Shown here piece by piece: positions 16,602-25,652 of a DNA stretch of 64,000 bases. The DNA comes from a beta proteobacterium AAP51. GTDB lineage: Bacteria; Pseudomonadota; Gammaproteobacteria; Burkholderiales; Burkholderiaceae_C. A program made the position numbers and the translations under genes. The notes below the pieces were generated by a model. That model saw only the letters and a list, made by a program, of their open reading frames with translations. It did not search any database and was not told the DNA's origin. The DNA lies in assembly GCA_001295905.1 (NCBI GenBank), contig LJHT01000102.1, positions 1-64,000 of the forward strand, in the 5' to 3' direction. How positions within the stretch are numbered: the stretch's first letter is position 1; each line of letters begins with the position of its first letter.

Positions 16602-19505
16602 ATGAGCCCCCTTGCCATCGCCGTTCTGCTGCCCCTGGTGCTGGGCACCGTGCTGTGCCTGTGGTGTGGCCGCGGCCACACACCCGCGCGGCGCGCGGGC
16701 ACGGCCGTCATCGCCGGTGCCGTGGCCCTGGCCGTGCTGGCCACGCTGCTGACGCTGGCCGGGCCGGTGATGAGCGGCCAGGTGCTGCTGACCCAAGCCG
16801 AATGGATGCCCGCCATCGGCCTGAACGCCAACTACCGGCTCGACGGCCTGGGCCTGATGTTCGGCCTGATGATCAGCGGCATCGGCCTGCTCATCGTCAT
16901 CTACGCCGCCTTCTACCTGCATCACGACGACCCGGCCGGCAAGTTCTACAGCCAGCTGATGCTCTTCATGGCGGCCATGCTGGGCATTGCGCTCAGCGAC
17001 AACCTGCTGCTGATGGTGGTGTTCTGGGAACTCACCAGCATCAGCAGCTTCCTGCTGGTGGGCTACTGGGGTTCACACCCTAAGAAGGGCGCTGAAGCCA
17101 GAGCCGGCGCGCGCATGGCGCTCACCGTCACCGGCGGTGGCGGGCTGGCGCTGCTGGCGGGTGTGGTGCTGCTGGGCCAGATGGCCGGCACCTACGACCT
17201 CAGCACCATGCTGGCCACGCCGGGCTTGGTGCAGCAGATCCAGGCCGACAGCCGCTACCCGCTGATGCTGGCGCTGGTGCTGCTGGGCTGCTTCACCAAG
17301 AGCGCGCAGTTCCCCTTCCACTTCTGGCTGCCCGAGGCCATGGCCGCGCCCACGCCGGTGTCGGCCTACCTGCACTCGGCCACCATGGTGAAGGCGGGCC
17401 TGTTCCTGATGATGCGGCTCACGCCCGTCATCGGCGGCACCGAGCTCTTCCAGGGCGTGGTGGCCAGCGTCGGCCTGCTGACCATGGTGTTCGCGGCCTT
17501 CGTCGCCATCTTCAAGCACGACCTGAAGGGGCTGCTGGCCTACTCCACCGTCAGCCACCTGGGCCTGGTCACCTTCCTCATCGGCTTGGGTTCGCCCATG
17601 GCGGCGGTGGCGGCGGTGTTCCACATCCTCAACCACGCCTGCTTCAAGGCGGCGCTCTTCATGAGCGCCGGCATCGTCGACCACGAAACCGGCACGCGCG
17701 ACATGCGCAAGCTGGGCGGCCTGATGGCACTGATGCCCGTGGTGGGCACGCTGGCGCTGCTGGCCTCGGCCGCGATGGCCGGCATTCCGCCTTTCAACGG
17801 CTTCATCAGCAAGGAGATGATGCTCGAGCAGGCCCTGCACAGCGGCCACGCCCTGTGGGGCAGCCTGGGCTGGGCGGTGCCGGTGCTCGCCACGCTGGGC
17901 GGCTTGTTCTCGATGGCGTATTCGCTGCGCCTGGTGCACGACGTCTTCTTCAACGGCCCGCCCAAGGACCTGCCCGTGGCCCACCCGCACGAGCCGCCAC
18001 TGGGCATGAAGGCGCCGGTGATGTTGCTGGTGGCCGCCTGTGTGGCCGTGGGCCTGCTGCCCATGACGGTGGCCGGCCCCATGGTGCAGGCCGCCACCAC
18101 GGCCATGCTGGGCGAGGCGGCCCCGGCCTTCAAGCTGGCGCTCTGGCACGGGCTGAATCTGCCGCTGTTGATGAGCGCCGTGGCCGTGGCCGGCGGAGCG
18201 GTGCTGTACTTCGCGCTGGCCGGCGGCGGGCGCCTGCACCGCTACCTGCCGGGCGGCTTCAGCGGCAAGGGCGTGTTCACGGGCACGGTGGATGGCCTCT
18301 TCGGCCTGGCCGGCCGCTTCACCCACCACCTGGAAAACGGCTCGCTGCAGCGTTATGCCGCCGTCATGGTGGCCAGCGCGGTGGCCGTGGCCGCCTGGCC
18401 GTTGCTGCAGGGGGCTGCCAGCGGCCTGGGCCTGGGCACCGGCGCGCGCACGCTGCTGCCGGCCACCCCGCTGGCCGTGGTGCTGTGGCTGCTGCTGGCC
18501 GCCACCTGTGCCGCCCTGGTGCTGGGCCATCACCAGCGCCTGCGCGCGGTGGTGCTGGTGGGCGTGGTGGGCCTGGTCACCTCGCTCACCTTCCTGGGCT
18601 TCTCGGCGCCTGATCTGGCCCTCACGCAGCTCAGCGTGGAGGTGGTCTCCACCGTGCTGCTGCTGATGGGCCTGGCCCTGCTGCCGCAGACCACCCCGCG
18701 TGAAAGCAGCACGCTGCGCCGCGGCCGCGACGCCGTGCTGGCCATCGCCGGGGGCGCTGGCCTCGCCTGGCTGAGCTGGCTGGTGATGACACGCGACCAC
18801 GACTCCATCGCCTGGTACTTCCTCGAACAAAGCGTGCCCAAGGGCGGCGGCACGAACGCGGTGAACGTGATCCTGGTCGACTTCCGCGGCTACGACACCT
18901 TCGGCGAGATCACCGTGCTGGGCATTGCGGCCGTGGGCGTGCTGGCGCTGCTGCAGGGCTTGCGGGTGCGCAAGCCCACGCAAGATGAAGCGGGGCAGGG
19001 CTGGTCGTTCCGGGCGCCGCCGCTGCTGCTGCAGCGCGCCGCGCGCGTGGTGCTGCCGCTGGCGCTGGTGGTCTCGGTCTACATCTTCTGGCGCGGCCAC
19101 AACCTGCCCGGCGGCGGCTTCATCGCCGGCCTGGTGACGGCCGTGGCGCTGGTGCTGCAGTACATGGCGCTGGGCCAGCAGAAGGCCGATGCGCTGCTGC
19201 ACGCCGCGGGCGGGCGCCGCTACACCTTCTGGATAGGCACGGGCCTGGCCATCGCGCTGGCCACGGGCCTGGGCGCCTTTGCCTTCGGTCATCCCTTCCT
19301 CACCAGCGCGCACGCCGCGCCCGAGGTGGCCGTGCTGGGCGTGCTGCCCCTGGCCACGGCGGCGCTGTTCGACCTGGGCGTCTACATCACCGTGGTGGGC
19401 TCGACGCTGCTCACGCTGTCGGTGCTGGGCGCGGCCAGCAAGGAAAGCACGGCGCCTGCCGCGCGCCGCACTGCAGAACCCGCCGCGACAGGGGCCACGT
19501 CATGA
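16602..19505 (+). CDS. mrpA: Mrp antiporter subunit A, fused to MrpB
   Basis: The largest subunit of the multi-subunit Na+(K+)/H+ antiporter of the inner membrane. The 967-residue protein begins with the NuoL-like MrpA domain. It contains Glu143 in FWELTSISS and Lys233 in GCFTKSAQFPFHFWLPEA, the conserved charged pair of the proton path. The C-terminal region (RAARVVLPLALVVSVY, then HNLPGGGFIAGLVTA) is an MrpB domain. No separate mrpB follows, so this is a group-2 (Pha-type) operon. ATG 16602 opens the first helix; TAAACT at 16511-16516 may be the promoter. It overlaps mrpC by ATGA. Confidence 0.94.
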   Translation: MSPLAIAVLLPLVLGTVLCLWCGRGHTPARRAGTAVIAGAVALAVLATLLTLAGPVMSGQVLLTQAEWMPAIGLNANYRLDGLGLMFGLMISGIGLLIVIYAAFYLHHDDPAGKFYSQLMLFMAAMLGIALSDNLLLMVVFWELTSISSFLLVGYWGSHPKKGAEARAGARMALTVTGGGGLALLAGVVLLGQMAGTYDLSTMLATPGLVQQIQADSRYPLMLALVLLGCFTKSAQFPFHFWLPEAMAAPTPVSAYLHSATMVKAGLFLMMRLTPVIGGTELFQGVVASVGLLTMVFAAFVAIFKHDLKGLLAYSTVSHLGLVTFLIGLGSPMAAVAAVFHILNHACFKAALFMSAGIVDHETGTRDMRKLGGLMALMPVVGTLALLASAAMAGIPPFNGFISKEMMLEQALHSGHALWGSLGWAVPVLATLGGLFSMAYSLRLVHDVFFNGPPKDLPVAHPHEPPLGMKAPVMLLVAACVAVGLLPMTVAGPMVQAATTAMLGEAAPAFKLALWHGLNLPLLMSAVAVAGGAVLYFALAGGGRLHRYLPGGFSGKGVFTGTVDGLFGLAGRFTHHLENGSLQRYAAVMVASAVAVAAWPLLQGAASGLGLGTGARTLLPATPLAVVLWLLLAATCAALVLGHHQRLRAVVLVGVVGLVTSLTFLGFSAPDLALTQLSVEVVSTVLLLMGLALLPQTTPRESSTLRRGRDAVLAIAGGAGLAWLSWLVMTRDHDSIAWYFLEQSVPKGGGTNAVNVILVDFRGYDTFGEITVLGIAAVGVLALLQGLRVRKPTQDEAGQGWSFRAPPLLLQRAARVVLPLALVVSVYIFWRGHNLPGGGFIAGLVTAVALVLQYMALGQQKADALLHAAGGRRYTFWIGTGLAIALATGLGAFAFGHPFLTSAHAAPEVAVLGVLPLATAALFDLGVYITVVGSTLLTLSVLGAASKESTAPAARRTAEPAATGATS

Positions 19506-19879
19506 TCCTCAGCATGGAAGCCCTGGTGGCCGCCGGCATCGGCCTGGTCAGCGCCACCGGCATCTACCTGCTGCTGCGCGGGCGCAGCTTTCCCGTGGTG
19601 CTGGGCCTGTCGGTGCTGGGCTATGCCGTCAACGTGTTCATCTTCGTGATGGGCCGCCTGTGGCAGGGCGCTGCGCCCATCGTCGACGGCACGCTGGCCG
19701 TGGCCGACCCGCTGCCGCAGGCCCTGGTGCTGACGGCCATCGTCATCGGCTTTGCCACCACCGGCTTCGTCATCGAACTGGCGCTGCGCAGCCGTGCCGA
19801 CAACGGCAACGACCACATCGATGGCCGTGAAGACGCCTCTGCCGCGCGCCAGGCCGAAGGCGATGGAGGCCCGCGATGA
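19502..19879 (+). CDS. mrpC: Mrp antiporter subunit C
   Basis: A NuoK-like 125-residue membrane subunit with three hydrophobic helices. LRGRSFPVVLGLSVLGYAVN and the late ALVLTAIVIGFATTGF segment are characteristic. The hydrophilic C-terminal tail is rich in Asp, Glu and Arg. The ATG overlaps the mrpA stop (ATGA), and its own stop overlaps the mrpD start, showing tight translational coupling. Confidence 0.93.
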   Translation: MILSMEALVAAGIGLVSATGIYLLLRGRSFPVVLGLSVLGYAVNVFIFVMGRLWQGAAPIVDGTLAVADPLPQALVLTAIVIGFATTGFVIELALRSRADNGNDHIDGREDASAARQAEGDGGPR

Positions 19880-21522
19880 TGGCCTTTGCCGACCACCTGC
19901 CGGTGCTGGCCGTGCTGCTGCCGGCCCTGACGGCAGTGCTGCTCTTGCTGGTGGGCGATGGCGGCGGCGCCGAAGACCAGCACGACAACGCCCGCCTGCG
20001 CTGGACGCGCCGCATCGCGCTGGCCTCGGTGCTGCTGGGCGCGGTGTTCGCCTTCCGTCTGGTGGAGCAGGCGGCCACGGGCACGCTGGCCGTCTACCGC
20101 GTGGGCGACTGGCCGGCGCCCTTCGGCATCGTGCTGGTGGTCGACCGCCTCTCGGCCTACATGCTGGCCCTCACCTCGGCCGTGGCCGTGCCGGTGCTGT
20201 GGTACGCCTGCGGCGGGTGGGACACGCGGGGCCGCCACTTCCACGCCTTGTTCCAGTTCCAGCTGATGGGCCTGAACGGCGCCTTCGTCACCGGCGACCT
20301 GTTCAACCTGTTCGTCTTCTTCGAGGTGCTGCTGATCGCCAGCTACGTGCTGATGATGCACGGCCTGGGCCGCGAGCGGCTGCGCGTGGGCCTGCACTAT
20401 GTGGTGCTGAACCTCAGTGCCTCGGCCTTGTTCCTCATCGGCATTGCCCTGGTCTACGGCCTCACCGGCACGCTGAACCTGGCCGACCTGGCCTTGCGCG
20501 TGCCGCAGGTCACCGGCCCCGAGGCCGGGCTGCTGAAGGCCGGCGCCCTGCTGCTGCTGGTGGTGTTCGGCTTCAAGGCCGCCTTGCTGCCGCTGGCCAT
20601 GTGGCTGCCGGCCACCTATGCGGCTGCCAGTGCGCCCGTGGCGGCGCTCTTCGCCATCATGACCAAGGTGGGCGTCTATGCCATCTTGCGCGTGCACGGC
20701 GTCACCTTCGGCGCTGAGGCCGGCGCCCTGGCCTATGCGGTGCAACCGCTGCTGCTGCCGCTGGCCTTGGCCACCAGCGTGGTGGGCGTGCTGGGCGCAC
20801 TGGCGGCGCACACGCTGCCGCGCCTGGTGGCTTGGCTCACGGTGGCCTCGGTGGGCACGGTGCTGGCCGCGGTGGGGCTGTTCAACACCGAGGCCTGGTC
20901 GGCCGCGCTGTTCTACATGGCCAATTCCACGCTGGTGATTGCCGGACTTTTCCTGCTGTCTGAGCTGGTGGCGGCGCAGCGCGGCCCCATGGCCGACCGG
21001 CTGGAGCCCTGCAGCCCCGTGGCCCAGCCGGCCCTGCTGGGCCTGATGCTGCTGCTGGCCGCGGCTTCCACCGCCGGCCTGCCGCCGCTGCCGGGCTTCA
21101 TCGGCAAGCTGATGGTGCTGGAGGCCTCGGCCAGCCATGCCGCCGCCGTGGCCGTCTGGGCCGTGGTGCTGGGCGTGGGGCTGTTCACGCTGGTGGGGCT
21201 GGCGCGTGCAGGCAGCATCCTGTTCTGGTCGGTGCGCACCGAGCTGCCGGGCCAGTCGGCCGGCGCCAGCCCGCAGTTGCTGGGCGCCACGCTGGCGCTG
21301 CTGGGCATGAGCGTGCTGATGAGTGCCTTTGCCGCGCCCATCCAGCGCTACACCGCCGCCGCGGCGCTGCAGTTGCAAGACCGCGCGGCCTATGCCAACG
21401 CCGTGCTGCCCGAGATGGGCGGCGCGCAGGCCGAGACCACGCGGCCCTACCGCATTCCGCCCAAAGACCAGCCCGGCCTTCAGCCCATGGGCCAGCCTGC
21501 CGCACCAGGGGGTGAAAAATGA
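19876..21522 (+). CDS. mrpD: Mrp antiporter subunit D
   Basis: A 548-residue NuoM/N-like membrane subunit of the Mrp complex. Glu150 in FNLFVFFEVLLIASY matches the essential glutamate of MrpD, and the lysine in FGFKAALLPLAMWLP matches the transmembrane Lys of this family. About fourteen hydrophobic segments are visible. The gene begins ATGATG, so initiation may be at 19876 or 19879. It overlaps both neighbours by four bases. Confidence 0.95.
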   Translation: MMAFADHLPVLAVLLPALTAVLLLLVGDGGGAEDQHDNARLRWTRRIALASVLLGAVFAFRLVEQAATGTLAVYRVGDWPAPFGIVLVVDRLSAYMLALTSAVAVPVLWYACGGWDTRGRHFHALFQFQLMGLNGAFVTGDLFNLFVFFEVLLIASYVLMMHGLGRERLRVGLHYVVLNLSASALFLIGIALVYGLTGTLNLADLALRVPQVTGPEAGLLKAGALLLLVVFGFKAALLPLAMWLPATYAAASAPVAALFAIMTKVGVYAILRVHGVTFGAEAGALAYAVQPLLLPLALATSVVGVLGALAAHTLPRLVAWLTVASVGTVLAAVGLFNTEAWSAALFYMANSTLVIAGLFLLSELVAAQRGPMADRLEPCSPVAQPALLGLMLLLAAASTAGLPPLPGFIGKLMVLEASASHAAAVAVWAVVLGVGLFTLVGLARAGSILFWSVRTELPGQSAGASPQLLGATLALLGMSVLMSAFAAPIQRYTAAAALQLQDRAAYANAVLPEMGGAQAETTRPYRIPPKDQPGLQPMGQPAAPGGEK

Positions 21523-22007
21523 AGCCGCGCTGGTTCGCGCACCCGGTGTTGTCCTTGCTGCTGGGCGCCGCCTGGCTGTTGCTGCAGCAGAGCGTGGCCC
21601 CGGCACAGCTCATCACGGCCACCGTGCTGGGCCTGGTGATACCGCGCCTGCTGCACGGCTTCCTGGGCGAGACCGTCAGCCCGCGCGCCTGGGGTGCGGC
21701 GCTGCGGCTCACCGCGGTGGTGCTGTGGGATATCGTGGTGGCCAACTTCACCGTGGCGCGCATCGTGCTGTCGCCGGCCTCGCGGCCGCAACCGGCCTGG
21801 GTGCAGGTGCCGCTGGCGGTGCAGCACCCCACGGCCATCAGCCTGTTCGCCACCATCATCACCATGACGCCGGGCACGGTGTCCTGCGTCGTGGATGAAA
21901 AGCGCGGCTACATCCTGGTGCATGCACTCGACTGCAGCGACACGGCGGCCGCTGCGGCCGACATGAAGGCGCGTTACGAGGCGCCGCTGAAGGAGATCTT
22001 CGGATGA
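21519..22007 (+). CDS. mrpE: Mrp antiporter subunit E
   Basis: A 162-residue membrane subunit with the MrpE hallmark TIITMTPGTVS in the middle and two N-terminal hydrophobic helices. The C-terminal HALDCSD segment is cytoplasmic in other family members. ATGA overlaps join it to mrpD and mrpF. Confidence 0.93.
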   Translation: MKPRWFAHPVLSLLLGAAWLLLQQSVAPAQLITATVLGLVIPRLLHGFLGETVSPRAWGAALRLTAVVLWDIVVANFTVARIVLSPASRPQPAWVQVPLAVQHPTAISLFATIITMTPGTVSCVVDEKRGYILVHALDCSDTAAAAADMKARYEAPLKEIFG

Positions 22008-22285
22008 GCGCCAACCTGCTGTCCTGGGCCCTGGATTTCGCCGTGCTGGCCGTGGCGGCGGCCGTGCTGCTGTGCATCTGGCGCCTGCTTCGCGGCCCCA
22101 CCACGCCCGACCGCGTGCTGGCGCTGGACACGCTCTACATCAACGCCATCGCGCTGGCCATCCTGCTGGGGCTGCGCCTGGGCAGCGAACTGCTGTTCGA
22201 GGCCGCGCTCATCATCGCGATGCTGGGCTTCGTTTCCACCGTGGCCGTGGCGCGCTACCTGGCGCGCGGCGACGTCGTCGAATGA
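22004..22285 (+). CDS. mrpF: Mrp antiporter subunit F
   Basis: A 93-residue protein with three transmembrane helices. The loop RGPTTPDRVLALDTLYINAI carries the conserved Pro-Asp-Arg and second Asp of MrpF. It overlaps mrpE by ATGA and is followed by mrpG after ten bases. Confidence 0.92.
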   Translation: MSANLLSWALDFAVLAVAAAVLLCIWRLLRGPTTPDRVLALDTLYINAIALAILLGLRLGSELLFEAALIIAMLGFVSTVAVARYLARGDVVE

Positions 22286-22295
22286 GGGGCCGCTG

Positions 22296-22646
22296 ATGTC
22301 CACGCTGATGCTTGATTTCGCGCCCTGGGTGCAGGGGCTCATCGCGCTGCTGCTGGTGGTGGGCGGCCTCTTCGCGCTGGTCGGCGCCGTGGGGCTGCTG
22401 CGCTTTCCTGATTTCTACATGCGCCTGCACGCCCCCACCAAGGCCAGCACCCTGGGTGTGGGCGGCGTGCTGCTGGCCAGCATGGTGGCCAGCTGGGCCA
22501 GCGGGCGCGTGGGTCTGCACGAGCTGCTGATCACGCTCTTCGTCTTCATCACGGCCCCGGTCTCGGCCAACCTGCTGGCGCTGGCGGCCCTGCACCTGCG
22601 CGTGCCCACCCGGGCCCCGGTGCCGCCCGAGCTGCCGCGCGATTGA
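22296..22646 (+). CDS. mrpG: Mrp antiporter subunit G
   Basis: A 116-residue membrane subunit with the MrpG motif LLRFPDFYMRLHAPTKASTL, followed by two further hydrophobic helices (LLITLFVFITAPVSANLL). It is the last gene of the operon: a 9-bp repeat and an intrinsic terminator follow the stop codon directly. Confidence 0.93.
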   Translation: MSTLMLDFAPWVQGLIALLLVVGGLFALVGAVGLLRFPDFYMRLHAPTKASTLGVGGVLLASMVASWASGRVGLHELLITLFVFITAPVSANLLALAALHLRVPTRAPVPPELPRD

Positions 22647-22647
22647 A

Positions 22648-22680
22648 GCCACCCGAGCCACCCGAGCCACCCGAGCCACC
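22648..22680 (+). repeat. 9-bp tandem repeat (GCCACCCGA)
   Basis: Three exact copies of GCCACCCGA start at 22648, 22657 and 22666. A fourth unit is truncated after GCCACC at 22675-22680. The partial unit is the left arm of the mrp terminator. The repeat therefore looks like serial duplication of the terminator arm by slippage. Confidence 0.9.
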
Positions 22681-22698
22681 GCGACGGTGGCTTTTTTT
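22675..22698 (+). terminator. Intrinsic terminator of the mrp operon
   Basis: GCCACCG (22675-22681), loop CGA, CGGTGGC (22685-22691), then seven T residues (22692-22698). The stem is seven perfect base pairs. Upstream repeat units can also pair with GGTGGC, giving alternative left arms. Confidence 0.93.
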
Positions 22699-22834
22699 CG
22701 GGCTGGCGGTGGAAACCCGAACCCGCGAAACTGTAGGCTAGTGAGCGAAGCAGGGCGCAGAGTAAGGCCGCCGTCAGAGCGCCTGCTTACCTTGCGTGCA
22801 GGCGTTCCATCCAAAACCCACAGGAGACGAGAAG

Positions 22835-24811
22835 ATGTCCAGCGACCAGCCCACCGAGCTGAAGACCCACCAGCCCCCTGCAGCCCTGGTGGCCGCCGCC
22901 CGGGTTTCGGGCATGCCGGCCTACCACGCCCTCGTGGCCGAGGCCGAAGCCGACCATGAAGCCTACTGGGCCCGTCTGGCGCGCGAATATGTCACTTGGA
23001 AGACGCCTTTCACGCAGGTGCTCGACAGCAGCCAGGCGCCGTTCTTCAAGTGGTTTGCCGATGGCACGCTGAACGTCAGCCACAACTGCCTGGACCGCAA
23101 CATCGAACGCGGCCTGGGCGACAAGACCGCGCTCATCTTCGAAGCCGACGACGGCGCGGCCACCCGCGTCAGCTACCGCGAGCTGCTGGCCAAGGTGTGC
23201 CAGTTCGCCAACGCGCTGAAGGCGCGCGGCGTGAAGAAGGGCGACCGCGTCGTCATCTACATGAGCATGAGCGTCGAAGGCGTGGCGGCCATGCAGGCCT
23301 GCGCGCGCATCGGCGCCATCCACTCGGTGGTATTCGGCGGCTTCAGCGCCCAGAGCGTGCGCGACCGCGTGCAGGACGCCGGCGCCGTGATGGTGATCAC
23401 TGCCGACGAGCAGCTGCGCGGCGGCAAGCAGCTGCCGCTGAAGGCCATCGTCGACGAAGCCATCGCCCTGGGCGGCTGCGAGACGGTGCAGAACGTCATC
23501 GTCTACCAGCGCACGTGCGGCAAGATCGCCTGGCACCCCGAGCGCGACCGCTGGCTGCACGAGGAACTGGCCGCCCAGCCCAGCACCTGCGAACCCGAAT
23601 GGGTGAGCGCCGAGCACCCGCTCTTCCTGCTGTACACCAGCGGCAGCACCGGCAAGCCCAAGGGCGTGCAGCACAGCACCGGCGGCTACCTGCTGCATGC
23701 CGCGCTCACCACCGCCTGGACCTTCGACCTCAAGCCCGACGATGTGTTCTGGTGCACGGCCGACATCGGCTGGGTCACGGGCCACAGCTACATCACCTAC
23801 GGCCCGCTGGCCCTGGGCGGCACCGAGATCGTCTTCGAAGGCGTGCCCACCTACCCGGCGGCCGACCGCTTCTGGAAGACCATCGAAAAGCACAAGGTCA
23901 GCATCTTCTACACCGCGCCCACGGCCATCCGCAGCCTCATCAAGGCCGCCGAAGGCAACGAGGCGGTGCACCCGGCGAAGAGCGACCTGTCTTCGCTGCG
24001 CATCCTGGGCAGCGTGGGCGAGCCCATCAACCCGGCGGCCTGGGAGTGGTACTACAAGCACGTGGGCGGCGAGCGCTGCCCCATCGTCGACACCTTCTGG
24101 CAGACGGAAACCGGCGGCCACGTCATCACCCCGCTGCCGGGCGCCACGCCCATGGTGCCGGGTTCGTGCACGCTGCCCTTCCCGGGCATCACGGCGGCCA
24201 TCGTCGATGAAACCGGGGCCGATGTGCCCAACGGCAGCGGCGGCATCCTGGTCATCAAGAAGCCCTGGCCGAGCATGATCCGCACCATCTGGGGCGACCC
24301 CGAGCGCTTCAAGAAGAGCTACTACCCGCCCGAGCTCAAGGGCTACTACCTGGCCGGCGACGGCGCCATCCGCGACAAGGACACCGGCTACTTCACCATC
24401 ACCGGCCGCATCGACGACGTGCTGAACGTCAGCGGCCACCGCATGGGCACGATGGAGATCGAAAGTGCGCTGGTCAGCTGCACGGAACTGGTGGCCGAAG
24501 CCGCGGTCGTGGGCCGGCCCGACGACACCACGGGCGAAGCCATCTGCGCCTTCGTGGTGCTGAAGCGCGCCCGGCCCACGGGTGACGAAGCGAAGAAGAT
24601 CGCCACCGAGCTGCGCAACTGGGTGGCCAAGGAAATCGGCCCCATCGCCAAGCCGAAGGACATCCGCTTCGGCGACAACCTGCCCAAGACACGCAGCGGC
24701 AAGATCATGCGCCGGTTGCTGCGCAGCATCGCCAAGGGCGAGGCCATCACGCAGGACACCAGCACCTTGGAAAACCCCGCCATCCTCGATCAATTGACGC
24801 AAGCCAATTGA
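22835..24811 (+). CDS. acs: Acetyl-CoA synthetase
   Basis: Activates acetate with ATP to acetyl-CoA through acetyl-AMP. The 658-residue length is typical of Acs. The P-loop [11 protein letters not shown], the [14 protein letters not shown] motif, [11 protein letters not shown] and the hinge [20 protein letters not shown] are present. Lys623 in [14 protein letters not shown] is the residue that is reversibly acetylated to switch Acs off in other bacteria. AGGAGA at 22822-22827 fixes the ATG at 22835. The 5' region has an inverted repeat, CGCCTGC (22780-22786) with GCAGGCG (22798-22804). The final codons form one arm of a 13-bp hairpin. Confidence 0.96.
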   Translation: MSSDQPTELKTHQPPAALVAAARVSGMPAYHALVAEAEADHEAYWARLAREYVTWKTPFTQVLDSSQAPFFKWFADGTLNVSHNCLDRNIERGLGDKTALIFEADDGAATRVSYRELLAKVCQFANALKARGVKKGDRVVIYMSMSVEGVAAMQACARIGAIHSVVFGGFSAQSVRDRVQDAGAVMVITADEQLRGGKQLPLKAIVDEAIALGGCETVQNVIVYQRTCGKIAWHPERDRWLHEELAAQPSTCEPEWVSAEHPLFLLYTSGSTGKPKGVQHSTGGYLLHAALTTAWTFDLKPDDVFWCTADIGWVTGHSYITYGPLALGGTEIVFEGVPTYPAADRFWKTIEKHKVSIFYTAPTAIRSLIKAAEGNEAVHPAKSDLSSLRILGSVGEPINPAAWEWYYKHVGGERCPIVDTFWQTETGGHVITPLPGATPMVPGSCTLPFPGITAAIVDETGADVPNGSGGILVIKKPWPSMIRTIWGDPERFKKSYYPPELKGYYLAGDGAIRDKDTGYFTITGRIDDVLNVSGHRMGTMEIESALVSCTELVAEAAVVGRPDDTTGEAICAFVVLKRARPTGDEAKKIATELRNWVAKEIGPIAKPKDIRFGDNLPKTRSGKIMRRLLRSIAKGEAITQDTSTLENPAILDQLTQAN

Positions 24812-24817
24812 TCGAGG
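24784..24817. repeat. 13-bp perfect inverted repeat at the end of acs
   Basis: CCTCGATCAATTG (24784-24796) and CAATTGATCGAGG (24805-24817) are perfect inverted repeats with an 8-base loop. They straddle the acs stop codon (24809-24811). No T run follows, so it is not a standard intrinsic terminator. It may protect the 3' end of the mRNA or slow transcription. Confidence 0.85.
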
Positions 24818-24861
24818 GTGCCGTGAGGCGCCGGCGCGTCAGCGCCTTTGGCGGGGTTGGG

Positions 24862-24894
24862 GCCCGCTCATATCGCGCAGCGATGTGAGCGGGC
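24862..24894. repeat. Strong hairpin between acs and the cytochrome gene
   Basis: GCCCGCTCA-T-ATCGC, loop GCA, then GCGAT-G-TGAGCGGGC pair along 15 positions with only one T/G wobble. A smaller hairpin, AGGCGC/GCGCCT (24826-24847), lies just before it and is followed by TTT. The stretch separates two convergent genes and probably stops read-through from either side, though no long T run is present. Confidence 0.75.
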
Positions 24895-24928
24895 ACCAAA
24901 ATCCTGCCGGCAGCCGGCCGTTTTCATT

Positions 24929-25255
24929 TCACCGGTGCGTGAGCACCCATTCGGCGAGGCGCCGCGCTTCTTCCTCGTTCACGGTGGGGCTGGCCGGCAT
25001 CGGCACCACGCCCCAGGCGCCGCGGCCGCCCACCCGTATCTTCACCGCGAGCGCGGTGGCGGCGTTGGGCGTCTCGGCGTAGCGTTGGCCGATGGCCCGC
25101 CACGAAGGCCCCACCACCTTGCGCTCGGCCTGGTGGCAGTTCAGGCAGTTTTTCTGTTTCGCCAGCGCGGCGTCGGCCTGCACGCTGCCCGTTGCCATCA
25201 GGCACAGCAGCGCCAGCAAGCCATGCGCTACAGTGCCCCGAGGAGAAATCGCCAT
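24929..25255 (-). CDS. Class I c-type cytochrome, secreted
   Basis: A small periplasmic electron carrier of about 108 residues. A signal peptide (residues 1-28, ending VQADA) is followed by the haem motif C37-L-N-C40-H41, and the axial methionine is probably Met86 in GVVPMPASPTV. The size and motif spacing fit the cytochrome c551/c552 group. ATG 25255 is used here; the in-frame ATGs at 25267 and 25261 (MTMGMAISPRG) are equally possible. Any of them overlaps the divergent small Trp-rich gene. The redox partner is unknown. Confidence 0.85.
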   Translation of the reverse strand: MAISPRGTVAHGLLALLCLMATGSVQADAALAKQKNCLNCHQAERKVVGPSWRAIGQRYAETPNAATALAVKIRVGGRGAWGVVPMPASPTVNEEEARRLAEWVLTHR

Positions 25256-25607
25256 GCCCATGGTCATCGTTGGTGTGTTGTTGCTGGTGGCCCACCTGGC
25301 CGATTTCGGGCCCTTCGGTGCGTGGCCGTGGTGGGTCATCGGGCTGCCTTTCCTGCTGGCCGTGCTGTGGTGGCACTTTGCCGACACCAGCGGCTGGACC
25401 CAGCGGCGCGCGATGGACAAGATGGAGCGCAAGAAACAGGAACGCCGCGAAAAGACGATGGTTTCGCTGGGCCTGACCACGCGCCGCGAGCGCTACGCCT
25501 CGCGTTCGCGCACCGATGCGGCCCGGCGCACCACGCCCGAGACCACCAAGCACGACGAGCGCGCCAAGCCGCCGCCCGAGCCGCCCCGGCGCGACCCCCG
25601 GCTCTGA
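25254..25607 (+). CDS. Small Trp-rich protein
   Basis: A 117-residue protein with two short hydrophobic segments around AWPWWVIGLPFLLAVLWW, followed by a charged tail (RRAMDKMERKKQERREK). It matches my recollection of the small Trp-rich protein family common in Burkholderiales (TIGR04438), whose function is not known. GAGGAG at 25239-25244 sits properly before ATG 25254, and TACAGT at 25229-25234 may be the -10 box. Its start codon overlaps that of the divergent cytochrome gene within CATG. Confidence 0.8.
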   Translation: MPMVIVGVLLLVAHLADFGPFGAWPWWVIGLPFLLAVLWWHFADTSGWTQRRAMDKMERKKQERREKTMVSLGLTTRRERYASRSRTDAARRTTPETTKHDERAKPPPEPPRRDPRL

Positions 25608-25652
25608 ACGCCCGCCAGCGCGGGGCCCGCTCGGTGCCCGGCATGGCGGCCT

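Noticed and set aside
17073-19313. A 746-codon minus-strand frame opposite mrpA
   Set aside because: Composed largely of Gln, His, Arg and Gly; the opposite strand encodes a canonical MrpA-MrpB fusion.
22648-22680. Short direct repeats as a possible CRISPR array
   Set aside because: The units are 9 bp, contiguous and without spacers, and no cas genes are near. Terminator-arm duplication explains them.
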